Origin: Clostridia bacterium
GTDB taxonomy: Bacteria > Bacillota > Clostridia > Oscillospirales > RGIG577
Assembly: GCA_017405765.1 (NCBI GenBank)
Contig: JAFQZS010000033.1
Coordinates: 1-64,000 of the forward strand
Direction of reading: 5' to 3'
DNA: 64,000 nucleotides
The position numbers and the translations under genes are program-made. Shown one piece after another: positions 1-9,415 of this stretch. A model generated the notes under the pieces. It was not told the DNA's origin. It ran no database searches and saw only the letters and a program-made list of their open reading frames with translations. The first letter of the stretch is position 1. Each line of letters starts with the position of its first letter.

Positions 1-67
1 GCAGCAATTCACGAATTTTCTCCCTCCGTGCTCGTTCCTCGGAACTGCGTTTTCTTCTGCTGCTCAT
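1..67 (-). CDS. IS256-family transposase, N-terminal fragment (runs off left edge)
   Basis: The first 22 codons are present, beginning MSSRRKRSSEERARRE and ending in IRELL. The start ATG at 67 has a clear Shine-Dalgarno sequence (GGAGG, seven bases upstream). A basic, arginine-rich N-terminus leading into IRELL is typical of clostridial IS256 transposases, which carry a DDE catalytic domain further along. None of that domain is in the window, so the call depends on this short N-terminus and on the adjacent IS-type inverted repeat. It could instead be another short basic protein. Confidence 0.5.
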   Translation of the reverse strand, partial: MSSRRKRSSEERARREKIRELL

Positions 68-140
68 AATTAAACCTCCAATATGGTGCTTCTATTTTAC
101 ACCTTATCGGAGGTTTACACAATTTTCGGGACGGCCTCTC
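1..140 (-). mobile_element. End of an IS256-family insertion sequence, cut by the left edge
   Basis: Reading on the minus strand, bases 140 to 113 run GGCCGTCCCGAAAATTGTG followed by TAAACC. This resembles the terminal inverted repeats of IS256-family elements, in which a CCGT...AATTGTGTAAA core is typical. A short leader and then the start of a basic protein follow inward at position 67, as expected for a transposase. Only one end is visible, so element size and target duplication cannot be read. The element end lies only about five bases beyond the stop codon of the radical SAM gene. The family assignment is from memory of the repeat and the protein N-terminus, not from a search. Confidence 0.6.
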
Positions 141-144
141 TTTT

Positions 145-1164
145 TTATATGCTCTTTATGATCACTTGAAAACCCTTAAGGCTGTCGTCCTCTCTTACTT
201 TGATATGATCGAGTGAAAAGCGCTCTTTAAGCTTTTCTATATTGCTTCGTTTGTATCCCGTCATCTTTGACGACGCGCGCGCCGGAACGCGTATCTCAAT
301 GCGCGTCGGCCTGCCCAAACGCTCTATCTCGCCGCAGGCGGCGTTATAAAACACGCGCGAATAGCAAAGCTCGCCGAGCGACGGGTGGTATGCGCCCAAC
401 ACCTTGCCGGAAGACAAGATCTCGTTTTCCATAAGTCCCACGCGCAGTATCGTTATATTTTCGCGCACGAACATCGGTATAAGCTCGGCGCACAGGCTTA
501 CCGCCTCAGATACGCTCTGCGGCTCGTACTCGCCGCGTTCGGCCATATCCCAAAGCGCCGTGCCGGGGAGCACTACGCAGGGGTATATCCTCACCGTGTC
601 AGGGCGAAGCGCGATAAGCTCGCGCGCCGTGTAAAGGCTCGTTTCACGGTCGTCTCCCACAAGGCCCGTCATCATCTGAAGCCCCAAAGAGAAGCCGGCG
701 TCCTTTATAAGGCGCGCCGCACGGCGCGTATCGTCGGCAGTATGACCGCGGTTCGACAGCGAAAGCACGCGGTCGCTCATCGACTGCGCGTCCAGCTCTA
801 TCGCGGTAACGCCGTAAGCGCGGAGCTCTGAAAGTATTTTTTCGTCTATCGCGTCGGGGCGCGTTGAAAGGCGTATCCCGTTGATCCTTTTCCTGTACTC
901 GTGCGCCGCCGAAAGAAGCTCGCGCCTAAGCGCCTCGTCTATCGCCGTAAAGCTGCCGCCGAAAAAGGCCGCCTCAACGTGAACGCGCCCGGGCAGTTTT
1001 TCTGTATATTCAAGCGTTTTTTCGATAAGCTCGCGCACACGGCCGCCGTTTGGAACGTATGTATTCATCGTTATTTTATGCTGATCGCAGAAAACGCAGT
1101 CGTTCGGGCATCCCAAATGCGGCACGAATATCGGCACGTTTATCGTGCGAATGCGCTCGCTCAC
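145..1164 (-). CDS. Radical SAM protein, Elp3-like (COG1243 type)
   Basis: The protein has 339 residues. It shows the radical SAM cluster motif CxxxCxxC at residues 19-26, which binds a [4Fe-4S] cluster and S-adenosylmethionine. The rest (GGSFTAI, STRPDAI and GLQMMTG segments) fits the Elp3-like group without the acetyltransferase domain of true Elp3. Proteins of this type commonly sit beside rnc in Clostridia, but their substrate is not established. Its start overlaps the rnc stop by four bases (ATGA), so the two are probably translationally coupled. An IS256-type end lies immediately after the stop, where smc or ftsY often follows in relatives. Confidence 0.8.
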   Translation of the reverse strand: MSERIRTINVPIFVPHLGCPNDCVFCDQHKITMNTYVPNGGRVRELIEKTLEYTEKLPGRVHVEAAFFGGSFTAIDEALRRELLSAAHEYRKRINGIRLSTRPDAIDEKILSELRAYGVTAIELDAQSMSDRVLSLSNRGHTADDTRRAARLIKDAGFSLGLQMMTGLVGDDRETSLYTARELIALRPDTVRIYPCVVLPGTALWDMAERGEYEPQSVSEAVSLCAELIPMFVRENITILRVGLMENEILSSGKVLGAYHPSLGELCYSRVFYNAACGEIERLGRPTRIEIRVPARASSKMTGYKRSNIEKLKERFSLDHIKVREDDSLKGFQVIIKSI

Positions 1165-1862
1165 TGCTTTATTTCCCCCATCAGCACGAGCGCAAGACGC
1201 GCCGCGTCCTGCTGCGCCTCTTTTTTGCTTCGTCCCCTTCCGGAAGCGAAAACGTTGTTATTGAGCATTACGTCCACTTCAAACACCTTTAAGTGGTCGG
1301 GACCGCTCTCGCTTTTTAATTCGTAGCTTAAAACTTCTTCTTTATTCTTCTGCACGATCTCCTGAAGCATCGTCTTATAGTCTTTGAGCGACTTTCCGGT
1401 CGCCGCCTTCTTTATCGGCTCAATAAAGCGCGGCATGAAAACATGACGTACGGCCGAAAGCCCACCGTCAAGATATACGGCTCCCATAAGCGCCTCGTAA
1501 GCGTCGGCCAATATGGACGTGCGGCTTCGTCCGTTCGTCGCCTCTTCGCCTCGTCCGAGATATAAAAATGCGCCTAAGTCCAGCTCCTTTGCGCGTTCGT
1601 AAAGCGAACGCTCGCATACTACGTTCGAGCGTATCTTCGTAAGCTCGCCCTCCGGCATATTATAATAATGCTTATAAAGATACTCCGAGACCATTATGCT
1701 TAAAACGCTGTCGCCCAAAAATTCAAGACGCTCGTTCGAATGACCGTGCTTCGCATGATTTTCATTGGCGTATGAGCTGTGCGTCAGCGCGTTTTCAAGT
1801 ATCGATATGTCTTTGAATCCATATCCTATTTTTTCACAAAGCTTCTCTTCTCTTTTGTCCAT
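1161..1862 (-). CDS. rnc: Ribonuclease III
   Basis: RNase III cleaves double-stranded RNA during rRNA maturation and mRNA decay. The 233-residue product has the catalytic signature NERLEFLGDSVLS near residue 40, the second acidic motif around DAYEALMGAVYLDGG, and a C-terminal double-stranded RNA-binding domain starting at DYKTMLQEIVQ. The start at 1862 is preferred over an ATG 15 codons upstream because AAAGGAGG lies five bases before it and the family N-terminus begins here. plsX lies upstream but is separated by about 225 bases. The acpP gene that frequently sits between plsX and rnc in Bacillota is absent. Confidence 0.95.
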   Translation of the reverse strand: MDKREEKLCEKIGYGFKDISILENALTHSSYANENHAKHGHSNERLEFLGDSVLSIMVSEYLYKHYYNMPEGELTKIRSNVVCERSLYERAKELDLGAFLYLGRGEEATNGRSRTSILADAYEALMGAVYLDGGLSAVRHVFMPRFIEPIKKAATGKSLKDYKTMLQEIVQKNKEEVLSYELKSESGPDHLKVFEVDVMLNNNVFASGRGRSKKEAQQDAARLALVLMGEIKQ

Positions 1863-2031
1863 GAGTCCTCCTTTTATTGCTTTAACGAAAAAATAAGACC
1901 ATATCAAAAATCGAGAGATACCCGCGTTCTTTGATACGGCCTGCTTTTTTGCAAAAAGCTCTATTCTTTATTATGTCCGTTCTTCGTCCCCGCTTTCGAT
2001 AAAGACCGCCGTATGCTTTTTAAAACTCCTT

Positions 2032-2060
2032 AAACGTGCGGCACACGCGACCGCACGTTT
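2032..2060 (-). terminator. Hairpin downstream of plsX, possible terminator
   Basis: A perfect ten-base inverted repeat (AAACGTGCGG / CCGCACGTTT) with a nine-base loop lies 28 bases after the plsX stop. On the minus strand it is followed by AAGGAGTTTT, a poor and delayed U-tract, so termination may be weak. The rest of the roughly 225-base plsX-rnc gap shows no gene and no convincing promoter to my eye. Confidence 0.4.
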
Positions 2061-2087
2061 AAATCATACTCCATAAAAGCTCCGCTG

Positions 2088-3104
2088 TCAAATGCTCGGC
2101 TTTTTTCTTTCGCCGTCGGAGGCTTCTATGCCCTTTCTTATCTCATTTGTCACGTCGGCTTTAACATAGTCGCTCACATTGATTATCGTGCTGTAGAATG
2201 TGCGCGCGTCAGACGAACCGTGCGTTTTGAACACCGGCTTTTTAATGCCTAAAAACGCCGTGCCGCCGACTTCTTTATAATCGTACCGCTTTTTTAAATC
2301 GGTAAACGAATCTTTTACCATCATTGCGCCGAGCTTTGCCTTCGTTCCCGACATGAACACGTCTTTAACGCTGCCCATCAGCACCTTTGCAAGTCCCTCA
2401 TACAGCTTTAAGGCCACGTTGCCGGTAAAGCCGTCGGTAACTACTACGTCGGCGCCCGAATACGGCACGTCGCGCCCTTCGATATTTCCTATAAAGTTTA
2501 TATCCGCTTCACTTAAAAGCTTATATGCTTCAAGCTGAAGCTCCGTGCCCTTGGTGTCCTCGGCGCCCACGTTCAAAAGTCCCACTCTCGGATTTTCAAT
2601 GCCCTTTACCATGCGCATATATATGCTGCCCATAACGGCGAACTGCATAAGCATCTGCGGAGTGCACACGATATTTGCGCCTGCGTCTATAAGCATGAAC
2701 GGCCCGTCCTTTGCGGGAAGCAGCGGAGCGAGCGCTCCTCGCTTTACTCCCGCTAAGCGCTTGACTATAAGCGTGCCGCCCGCAAACAGCGCGCCTGTAT
2801 TGCCGGCGCTTATAAAGGCGTCGCCTCTTCCTTCGGAAAGCGCCCGAAGGCCCGTCATCATAGACGAGTCGGGCTTATTTTTAACGACCGAGGTGGGGTC
2901 GTCGTGACCGTCTATGACAAAAGGGGCATGAAGTATTGAAAACCTGCCCTGAGCTCCCGCCGCCGCGATCTCCGCGCCAAGCTTTTCCTCATCGCCCGAA
3001 AGCGTTATCTCTATATCGCTTCTCTCATTCATCGCCATAAGCGCGCCGTCTATCGCTGCGCGCGGGCCCAGATCGCCGCCGTATGCGTCGATAATTATAT
3101 TCAT
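2088..3104 (-). CDS. plsX: Phosphate acyltransferase PlsX
   Basis: PlsX converts acyl-ACP to acyl-phosphate, the acyl donor for PlsY in membrane phospholipid synthesis. The 338-residue length is usual. The N-terminus MNIIIDAYGGDLGP matches the family signature (normally DAMGGD, here DAYGGD), and the conserved segments NKPDSSM, SAGNTGAL, GFTGNVALK and GGTAFLGI are all present. trmFO lies 15 bases upstream and is probably co-transcribed. The gene stands alone here, without fab genes or acpP around it. Confidence 0.95.
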   Translation of the reverse strand: MNIIIDAYGGDLGPRAAIDGALMAMNERSDIEITLSGDEEKLGAEIAAAGAQGRFSILHAPFVIDGHDDPTSVVKNKPDSSMMTGLRALSEGRGDAFISAGNTGALFAGGTLIVKRLAGVKRGALAPLLPAKDGPFMLIDAGANIVCTPQMLMQFAVMGSIYMRMVKGIENPRVGLLNVGAEDTKGTELQLEAYKLLSEADINFIGNIEGRDVPYSGADVVVTDGFTGNVALKLYEGLAKVLMGSVKDVFMSGTKAKLGAMMVKDSFTDLKKRYDYKEVGGTAFLGIKKPVFKTHGSSDARTFYSTIINVSDYVKADVTNEIRKGIEASDGERKKPSI

Positions 3105-3119
3105 ATATATACACCTGCC

Positions 3120-4427
3120 TTAAATATCAAAGCTCTTTTTTAACTCCTCTATTTTTAAAAGCGCGCGTTCGGAGATTTTTAAATTCTTCTCACGCTTCGG
3201 CTTCACCTTATATCCAAGCGGCGACATTATGCCGAAATTCACGTTCATCGGCTGAAAATTCACAACGGTCTCGTCGCTTATATAATGAGAAAGCGCGCCT
3301 ATCGCCGTGTCGCGCGTAAAATCTATGGGGCTTTTGCCCGAAAGTATGCGCGCAAGATTTATACCGCACAAAAGCCCGCTCGACGCAGACTCCACATACC
3401 CCTCGACGCCCGTTATCTGACCGGCGAACCATATATTTTTATCATCCTTCATACGATAGGATTTGTCAAGTATGCGCGGAGAGTCGATGAATGTATTGCG
3501 GTGCATGACGCCGTATCGCGTAAAAGCGGCGTTATTAAGCCCGGGTATCATGGAAAAAACGCGCTTCTGCTCGGGGAATTTTAGGTGCGTTTGAAATCCC
3601 ACCATATTATAAAGCGTACCGTCGGCGTTGTCGCGCCTAAGCTGCACCACGGCATACGGCGTATTGCCCGTATGCGGGTCTCTAAGCCCTACTGGCTTTA
3701 AGGGGCCGAAAAGCAGCGTTTCTCTTCCCCTCGCCGCCATTACCTCAACGGGCATACATCCCTCGAATACGCGGCTGTTCTCAAATTCGTGAAGCTCGGC
3801 GCATTCCGCGCTCACGAGCGCATCGTAAAAAGCGTCGTACTCCTTTCGCGTCATGGGACAGTTTATATAATCGGGCGTGCCCTTGTCGTAGCGCGACGCA
3901 AGATAAGCCTTGTCCATATCTATAGACTCGTATTCTACTATAGGCGCCGCCGCATCGAAAAAGTGAAGGCTCTCGCGTCCCACCTTTTTTCGTATCTGTG
4001 AAAAAAGCTCGTCATCCGTAAGCGGCCCGGTGGCTATTATCGTGGGAACGTCCGCGTTTATTTCGGTCGCTCTTTTTGTAACTACCGTGATATTCGGCTC
4101 GGACTTTATGCGCTCTGTCACGCTTTTTTCAAAACCTTCGCGGTCAACGGCCAGCGCGCCGCCCGCAGGCACGCGGTTCTCGTCGGCGCACTGCATTATA
4201 AGCGACGAAAGCGCGCGCATCTCATGCTTTAAAAGACCTACCGCGTTCTCGAGCGTGTCGGCTCTTAAGGAATTGGAGCATACAAGCTCTGCAAAGCCGC
4301 TGCTTTTATGCGCGGGCGAAAAATATTCGGGCTTTTGTTCAAAAAGCTCCACCTTCACGCCCCGGCGGGCAAGCTGCCACGCGGCCTCACTTCCCGCCAG
4401 TCCCGCTCCTACTACCCTTGCCTGCAC
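3120..4427 (-). CDS. trmFO: tRNA (uracil-5-)-methyltransferase, folate- and FAD-dependent (TrmFO)
   Basis: TrmFO makes ribothymidine at position 54 of the tRNA T-loop, using methylene-tetrahydrofolate and FAD. The 435-residue protein starts with the FAD-binding [13 protein letters not shown] motif and carries the family segments [22 protein letters not shown] and [12 protein letters not shown]. The start is GTG at 4427, preceded by GAGGAG. The gene overlaps the 3' end of topA by 41 bases, an order (topA-trmFO) common in Bacillota. Translation is therefore probably coupled to topA. Confidence 0.95.
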   Translation of the reverse strand: MQARVVGAGLAGSEAAWQLARRGVKVELFEQKPEYFSPAHKSSGFAELVCSNSLRADTLENAVGLLKHEMRALSSLIMQCADENRVPAGGALAVDREGFEKSVTERIKSEPNITVVTKRATEINADVPTIIATGPLTDDELFSQIRKKVGRESLHFFDAAAPIVEYESIDMDKAYLASRYDKGTPDYINCPMTRKEYDAFYDALVSAECAELHEFENSRVFEGCMPVEVMAARGRETLLFGPLKPVGLRDPHTGNTPYAVVQLRRDNADGTLYNMVGFQTHLKFPEQKRVFSMIPGLNNAAFTRYGVMHRNTFIDSPRILDKSYRMKDDKNIWFAGQITGVEGYVESASSGLLCGINLARILSGKSPIDFTRDTAIGALSHYISDETVVNFQPMNVNFGIMSPLGYKVKPKREKNLKISERALLKIEELKKSFDI

Positions 4428-6525
4428 CGTCTAAGCTCCTCGCGTAATCGCAATCCTCGTTCATACAGTAGAGCTTTCTGCCCCAGCGCGTCTTTTTAAG
4501 GATCATCCCGCCGCATTTGGGACATACCTCGTTTGTAGGCTCATCCCACTGTATGAACTTGCAGTCCTGATTTTCACATGCGTAAAAGACCTTATTGGTC
4601 TTCGATCTTCTCTTTATTATATCGCCGCCGCATTCGGGGCATTTCACGCCTATCTTCTCGACTATAGACTTTGTATTGCGGCATGCGGGAAAGCCCGGAC
4701 ACGCCAAAAAGCGCCCGTTTCGTCCCATTTTATATACCATTTTTCTTCCGCAAAGCTCGCAAACGACGTCGCTTTCCTCATCAGGTATCTTAAGGCTGAG
4801 ATCTCCGAGCTTATTTTCGGCTTCCTTTAAGGAAGTGTCAAAATCTCCGTAGAACTCGGAAAGCACGCTCGTCCACGAACGGTCTCCCTCTTCTACCTCG
4901 TCGAGCTTTTTCTCCATATTCGCGGTGAACGACACGTCTACTATATCGTCGAAGTTCTCCTTCATTATTTTAGTCGTAAGCTCGCCCAGCTCTGTGGGAA
5001 CAAGCATCTTCTTGTCGCGCACAACATATCCGCGTGCGATTATAGTAGTAACAGTAGGCGCATAAGTGCTTGGACGGCCTATCCCATTCTCCTCCAGCGT
5101 TTTGATAAGCGTAGCTTCATTGTAGCGTGAAGGCGGCTGAGTAAAGAGCTGCTCCGAATGTATGGCTTGAAACTTCAGCTCGTCTCCCTCAAAGATCTCG
5201 GGAAGGCTCTTTTGACGTCTGCCCTTTTGGGCGCTCTGCGCTTCGGTATCCGTAGTATCTACGTATACGGCCGTATATCCGGGAAATATAAGAGTGCTTC
5301 CCGAAGCCTTGAAGATATGGCCGTTAGCCTCTATATCCGCGCTTGTCGCCGAATATACGGCGCTCGACATCTGACTTGCTATAAAACGCTCCCATATAAG
5401 CTTATAAAGCTTGTAATTATCTTTGGAAAGACTGTTCTTAAGCTTCTCGGGCGTAAGATCTGTATATGTCGGGCGTATAGCCTCATGCGCGTCCTGCGCG
5501 CCCGACTTTGCCTTATAGATACGCGGCTGCGGCGGATAATACTCTTCGCCGTACTGCGATATTATAAGATCGCGCGCGGCCTGTCTTGCCTCGTCGGAAA
5601 TGCGCAGCGAGTCGGTCCTCATATAAGTGATAAGACCTACCGAGCCGCGTCCGGGAATGTTTACTCCTTCGTAAAGCTCCTGTGCCACAGACATCGTTTT
5701 GCGCGGCTGAAATCCCAGCTTGTACGACGCCTCCTGTTGAAGCGTGCTCGTTATAAAAGGCGCATACGGCTTTTTTTGCTTCTGTGCCTTCTTTACGCTT
5801 TTTACCGTATACTGCGCGTCCGTTACGGCGGCAAGTATTTCGTCTGCCTGCTCTTTGTTTTTCACCGTTTCCTGCTTTTTTTCGCCCGAGGGAGCGTAAT
5901 ACTTTGCGTTGAACGAACGCTTGTGCTTTGCGCTTAAAAGGTCAACGTCAATATTCCAGTATTCCTTCGGTTCAAAACTGTTTATCTCCGCTTCTCTGTC
6001 GACCACGAGCCGCGTTGCGACAGACTGAACGCGTCCGGCGCTCAGGCCTTTTTTTACGGTGCGCCAGAGCACGGGGCTTATCTTATATCCCACTATCCTG
6101 TCGAGCACACGGCGCGCCTGCTGCGCGTCCACAAGGTTTTTATCTATAACTCGCGGATTTTTTATGCCGTTCTTTACGGCTGTCTTCGTTATCTCGTTGA
6201 ACGTAACGCGGATCGGCTCGTTTTCGTCAAGCCCCAATATCTGCGCAAGATGCCACGATATCGCCTCTCCCTCGCGGTCGGGGTCGGTAGCGAGAAAAAC
6301 CTTATCGGCTTTCTTTGCGTCTTTCTTCAGTTTAGCGATAAGCGAACCTTTGCCGCGTATCGATATATATTTAGGCTCAAAGTTGTTTTGCACGTCAACT
6401 CCGAGCTGGCTTTTAGGCAAATCTCTCAAATGGCCCATCGAGGCCTCTATTGTATAGTTGCTCCCCAGGTATCGACCTATTGTACGCGCCTTTGAAGGAG
6501 ACTCTACAATAACAAGATATGACAT
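4387..6525 (-). CDS. topA: DNA topoisomerase I
   Basis: This type IA topoisomerase relaxes negatively supercoiled DNA. The 712-residue product begins with the TOPRIM domain ([20 protein letters not shown]) and contains the catalytic tyrosine in [12 protein letters not shown] near residue 300. Three C-terminal four-cysteine zinc ribbons follow (starting CELCGRK, CPECGG and CPKCGG). The start at 6525 matches the family N-terminus and is preceded by AAAGGA; the open frame extends 16 codons further but without support. dprA lies upstream and trmFO overlaps its end. Confidence 0.96.
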   Translation of the reverse strand: MSYLVIVESPSKARTIGRYLGSNYTIEASMGHLRDLPKSQLGVDVQNNFEPKYISIRGKGSLIAKLKKDAKKADKVFLATDPDREGEAISWHLAQILGLDENEPIRVTFNEITKTAVKNGIKNPRVIDKNLVDAQQARRVLDRIVGYKISPVLWRTVKKGLSAGRVQSVATRLVVDREAEINSFEPKEYWNIDVDLLSAKHKRSFNAKYYAPSGEKKQETVKNKEQADEILAAVTDAQYTVKSVKKAQKQKKPYAPFITSTLQQEASYKLGFQPRKTMSVAQELYEGVNIPGRGSVGLITYMRTDSLRISDEARQAARDLIISQYGEEYYPPQPRIYKAKSGAQDAHEAIRPTYTDLTPEKLKNSLSKDNYKLYKLIWERFIASQMSSAVYSATSADIEANGHIFKASGSTLIFPGYTAVYVDTTDTEAQSAQKGRRQKSLPEIFEGDELKFQAIHSEQLFTQPPSRYNEATLIKTLEENGIGRPSTYAPTVTTIIARGYVVRDKKMLVPTELGELTTKIMKENFDDIVDVSFTANMEKKLDEVEEGDRSWTSVLSEFYGDFDTSLKEAENKLGDLSLKIPDEESDVVCELCGRKMVYKMGRNGRFLACPGFPACRNTKSIVEKIGVKCPECGGDIIKRRSKTNKVFYACENQDCKFIQWDEPTNEVCPKCGGMILKKTRWGRKLYCMNEDCDYARSLDGAGKGSRSGTGGK

Positions 6526-6628
6526 CGGATCATTCCTTTCGTCTGTAACTTTGATCACATGTTTAAGGATCATTCGTTTCCATGAACTGTAAACGGCGTA
6601 TGGCCGCTAATCATTCTACCACAAGATT

Positions 6629-7837
6629 TTAAATAATAGAATACCGTTTGTCTAGTTTTTTTAATATTATTCCTTCCATTTCCAGTTTGATGAGCGCCGC
6701 AGCAAGCTGCGACGATGAGGCTTCTGACCTTGAAAGCATTTCGTCAAGCGTCATATCGCTTTCACAAAGCATGGAAAGCACGTCTCTTTCCGATTCCTCG
6801 TATTTATCCAAATCAATATTGTTTTGTTTTTTACCGTCTTCCAATACGGCCTTTTTTACCTCTTCCTTGGAAACGCGCACCTCCGTTTTCGGCGCGGGCT
6901 TTTCATCGGGATCGCTTTTATATTCCGAAATACGCCTTGTAAGGTTTTCGCGCATCACCGGTATGAAGTATCTGTACTGGCTTACGATATCGTAAGCCTC
7001 CGTAACAAGATACGCGCCCTCCTTTATAAGCGCGTTCGACCCCTCGCAGAATTTGCTAGTTATCCTGCCCGGCACGACGAAAACGTCGCGTCCCTGCTCA
7101 AGCGCATGCCTTGCCGTTATCAGCGCTCCGCTCGTCCGGGGCGCTTCAACTATCAGTACGCCCTGCGACAGTCCGCTTATTATTCTGTTCCTTGTGGGAA
7201 AATTCATTTTCGCAGGCGGCGTGCCCATCGGATACTCGGATATTACGGCGCCGTTTTTTGATATGGCCCCAAAGAACCTTTTGTTCTCGGTCGGATATAC
7301 TATGTCTGCTCCGCAGCCCATAACGGCTATCGTGCGGCCGTACGACTCATATGCTCCCTTCAGCGCGGCGGTATCTATGCCGCGCGCTCCGCCGGAGATC
7401 ACGGTAACGCCCGTTTTTGCCAGTTCACTCCCGAAATATTCGGCGGCGGCAATTCCGTATTCGGAACAGCTCCTTGTACCTACCACGGAAATGCAAAGCT
7501 CCTCGTCTATATTTCCAAGGTCGCCTTTCACATATAATATGTGCGGCGGACAGTAAATATTTAAAAGACGCACGGGAAATTTTTCCGAATAGCTCGGTAT
7601 GACGCCTACTCCCGCTTTATGGCATCTTTCAAGCTCCCTTTTTGCCTCGTCAAGGCTTTTATTGCTTAAAATGCGCTCTATCGTATCCTGTTTAAGACCG
7701 CCCACAGATACGAGCTCGCCCTTTGTTTTGCGGTAGACCTCCTCTGCGCTGCCGAAAGCGTTTATAAGCAGGTCGAGGTCGATGTTTTTAACTCCCAAAA
7801 GAAGAGTAAGCCACAAATGATATATAAGCTTGTCCAT
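6629..7837 (-). CDS. dprA: DNA-processing protein DprA
   Basis: DprA loads RecA on single-stranded DNA during natural transformation. The 402-residue protein has an N-terminal helical domain, then the Rossmann fold with VVGTRSCSEYG, SGGARGIDTAA and VMGCGADIVYP. A charged linker and a C-terminal winged helix (SMLCESDMTLDEMLSRS) follow. ATG at 7837 is chosen because the family N-terminus (MDKLIYHLWLTLL) begins here with GGGGAG upstream; the frame could open 11 codons earlier. The gene is followed by topA, a common order. Its presence alone does not show that the organism is competent. Confidence 0.92.
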   Translation of the reverse strand: MDKLIYHLWLTLLLGVKNIDLDLLINAFGSAEEVYRKTKGELVSVGGLKQDTIERILSNKSLDEAKRELERCHKAGVGVIPSYSEKFPVRLLNIYCPPHILYVKGDLGNIDEELCISVVGTRSCSEYGIAAAEYFGSELAKTGVTVISGGARGIDTAALKGAYESYGRTIAVMGCGADIVYPTENKRFFGAISKNGAVISEYPMGTPPAKMNFPTRNRIISGLSQGVLIVEAPRTSGALITARHALEQGRDVFVVPGRITSKFCEGSNALIKEGAYLVTEAYDIVSQYRYFIPVMRENLTRRISEYKSDPDEKPAPKTEVRVSKEEVKKAVLEDGKKQNNIDLDKYEESERDVLSMLCESDMTLDEMLSRSEASSSQLAAALIKLEMEGIILKKLDKRYSII

Positions 7838-7862
7838 AACCTTCACTCCCCGTTTTTGCCTG

Positions 7863-8639
7863 TTATGCACGGCGCCCTGCCGTTTCCCACATGATAACGC
7901 CTGCCGAAACGGCGGCGTTCAAAGATTCCGTTTCTCCGCTCATCGGTATGATAACGGCGTCGTCGCATTCATTTAAAGCCTCCAAAGATACGCCTCTCGC
8001 CTCGTTTCCGATAACAAAAGCCGAAAGCTTCGAAGGTTCAAATCCTCCCAGCCTTTTTGCGTCTTTTTCAAGCGCGGCCGCGTATACGCGCGCTCCCATG
8101 CTTTTAAGCTTTTTTACGGCGGATACGGCGTTTGGCTCGTAAAATACCGGCTGTCTGAACGCGCTGCCCATAGTGGCGCGAAGCGTCTTGTCGTTATATA
8201 CGTCGGCGCACGCTCCGCAAAGCACTACGCCGCGTACTCCGAAGGCCTCCGCCGTGCGTATCACCGTTCCAACGTTCCCGGGGTCGGACACCTCGTCGAG
8301 CAATATATAAACGCCGTCTTCTTCGCCGGTGCTTCTTATTTCTTTAAAAACTCTTTTCTTAATTAGCGCCGTTATCCCCTGCGGCGCGGACGTTTGTGAA
8401 AGCAGCCCTATTATCGAATCGTTCACCGTTATCGTGCGAACGCCGCTTTCGCCCATATCGGGCATTTTACCGCCGTAAGCGTCGGATATAAGCAGCGCCT
8501 TTATCTCAACGCCGCTCTTTATCGCCTCGGATATCAGCTTATATCCCTCGATAAGACAGAGCTCGCTCTTTTTTCCCGCTTTTTTAACGGCGTAAAGCTC
8601 CTTTATATAAGGGTTTTTTCTGCTTGTTATAATTTCCAT
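7863..8639 (-). CDS. TrmH/SpoU-family RNA 2'-O-methyltransferase
   Basis: The 258-residue protein has an N-terminal substrate-binding domain (ITSRKNPYIKELYAVK) and a SPOUT methyltransferase domain. Three SpoU motifs can be seen: DEVSDPGNVGTVIRTAEAFG, FVIGNEARGVS and IPMSGETESLNAAVSAGV. It probably methylates ribose in 23S rRNA or tRNA, as YsgA/RlmB-like enzymes do, but the target cannot be read. It follows the infC-rpmI-rplT operon after an intrinsic terminator, a position known for ysgA-type genes in Bacillota. dprA begins 25 bases downstream. Confidence 0.88.
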   Translation of the reverse strand: MEIITSRKNPYIKELYAVKKAGKKSELCLIEGYKLISEAIKSGVEIKALLISDAYGGKMPDMGESGVRTITVNDSIIGLLSQTSAPQGITALIKKRVFKEIRSTGEEDGVYILLDEVSDPGNVGTVIRTAEAFGVRGVVLCGACADVYNDKTLRATMGSAFRQPVFYEPNAVSAVKKLKSMGARVYAAALEKDAKRLGGFEPSKLSAFVIGNEARGVSLEALNECDDAVIIPMSGETESLNAAVSAGVIMWETAGRRA

Positions 8640-8717
8640 ACGATGCGCTCCGCTTTTTTCTTTGATTATACTTGCAAACGATATGATATTTCAAGCCGCA
8701 TTTTCTTATCCATAAAT

Positions 8718-8751
8718 AAAACGTCCGCTTATTGTTAAAAACGGACGTTTT
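8718..8751 (-). terminator. Intrinsic terminator of the infC operon
   Basis: A ten-base perfect stem (AAAACGTCCG / CGGACGTTTT) is followed on the minus strand by TTTTATTTATGG. It lies 17 bases past the rplT stop and separates the ribosomal operon from the methyltransferase gene. Confidence 0.8.
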
Positions 8752-8767
8752 ACGATAGTGCTTTTTA

Positions 8768-9121
8768 TTAAAGAGCCGCCTTTGCCTTCTCAACGAGCGC
8801 CGTGAAAGCCGCAGCGTCGGAAATGGCGATCTCGGAAAGCATCTTTCTGTTGATGTCGATGCCCGCCTTCTTAAGGCCGTTCATAAATCTCGAATAATTT
8901 ATGTCGTTCATCTTGCAGGCTGCCGAAATTCTCGTTATCCAAAGACGTCTAAAATCTCTCTTTTTCTGTTTTCTGCCTATATATGCATAAGTAAGCGACT
9001 TCATTACCGCTTCGTTGGCGGTACGATAGAGCTTGCTTTTCGCTCCTCTGTAACCCTTCGCAAGCTTTAATACTCTCTTTCTTCTCTTTTTGGTGCTTAA
9101 GCCACCCTTTACTCTTGCCAT
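8768..9121 (-). CDS. rplT: 50S ribosomal protein L20
   Basis: This is a full-length L20 of 117 residues, beginning [16 protein letters not shown] and ending in a region matching the family ([21 protein letters not shown]). L20 is an early assembly protein that binds 23S rRNA. In Bacillus it also represses its own operon by binding the infC leader. It is the last gene of infC-rpmI-rplT. Confidence 0.97.
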   Translation of the reverse strand: MARVKGGLSTKKRRKRVLKLAKGYRGAKSKLYRTANEAVMKSLTYAYIGRKQKKRDFRRLWITRISAACKMNDINYSRFMNGLKKAGIDINRKMLSEIAISDAAAFTALVEKAKAAL

Positions 9122-9179
9122 TTCTTATATCTCCTTACTGAATTATCGAATTTCGTTTGTATCTCTTACCGCCTAAAGC

Positions 9180-9377
9180 TTATGCATAAGGGATAAGCTT
9201 CTTGATGGTGGGTGCATTAGCGTCGGATGCGTATATGCCCTTTCTTAATGCTCTCTTTCTCTTGGTAGACTTCTTCGTAAGAATATGTCTTCTATATGCC
9301 TGCGAACGCTTTACTTTTCCGCCCTTAGTAAGGGAAAATCTCTTTTTTGCACCGCTGTGCGTCTTTATTTTAGCCAT
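9180..9377 (-). CDS. rpmI: 50S ribosomal protein L35
   Basis: L35 is 65 residues, starting [17 protein letters not shown], with the conserved [12 protein letters not shown] segment. It sits between infC and rplT in the invariant bacterial order. Confidence 0.97.
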   Translation of the reverse strand: MAKIKTHSGAKKRFSLTKGGKVKRSQAYRRHILTKKSTKRKRALRKGIYASDANAPTIKKLIPYA

Positions 9378-9415
9378 TCTCTATGTCCCTCCGCAAAAAA
9401 TTGTTTTATGAAAAA

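Noticed and set aside
5158-5937. Long plus-strand frame of 259 codons inside topA
   Set aside because: It lies wholly antisense to a conserved gene, has arginine-rich composition typical of a shadow frame, and no ribosome-binding site.
6526-6628. topA promoter with extended -10 (TGGTAGAAT)
   Set aside because: The -10 is plausible, but the -35 is poor and nothing else supports it, so it is not listed as a feature.
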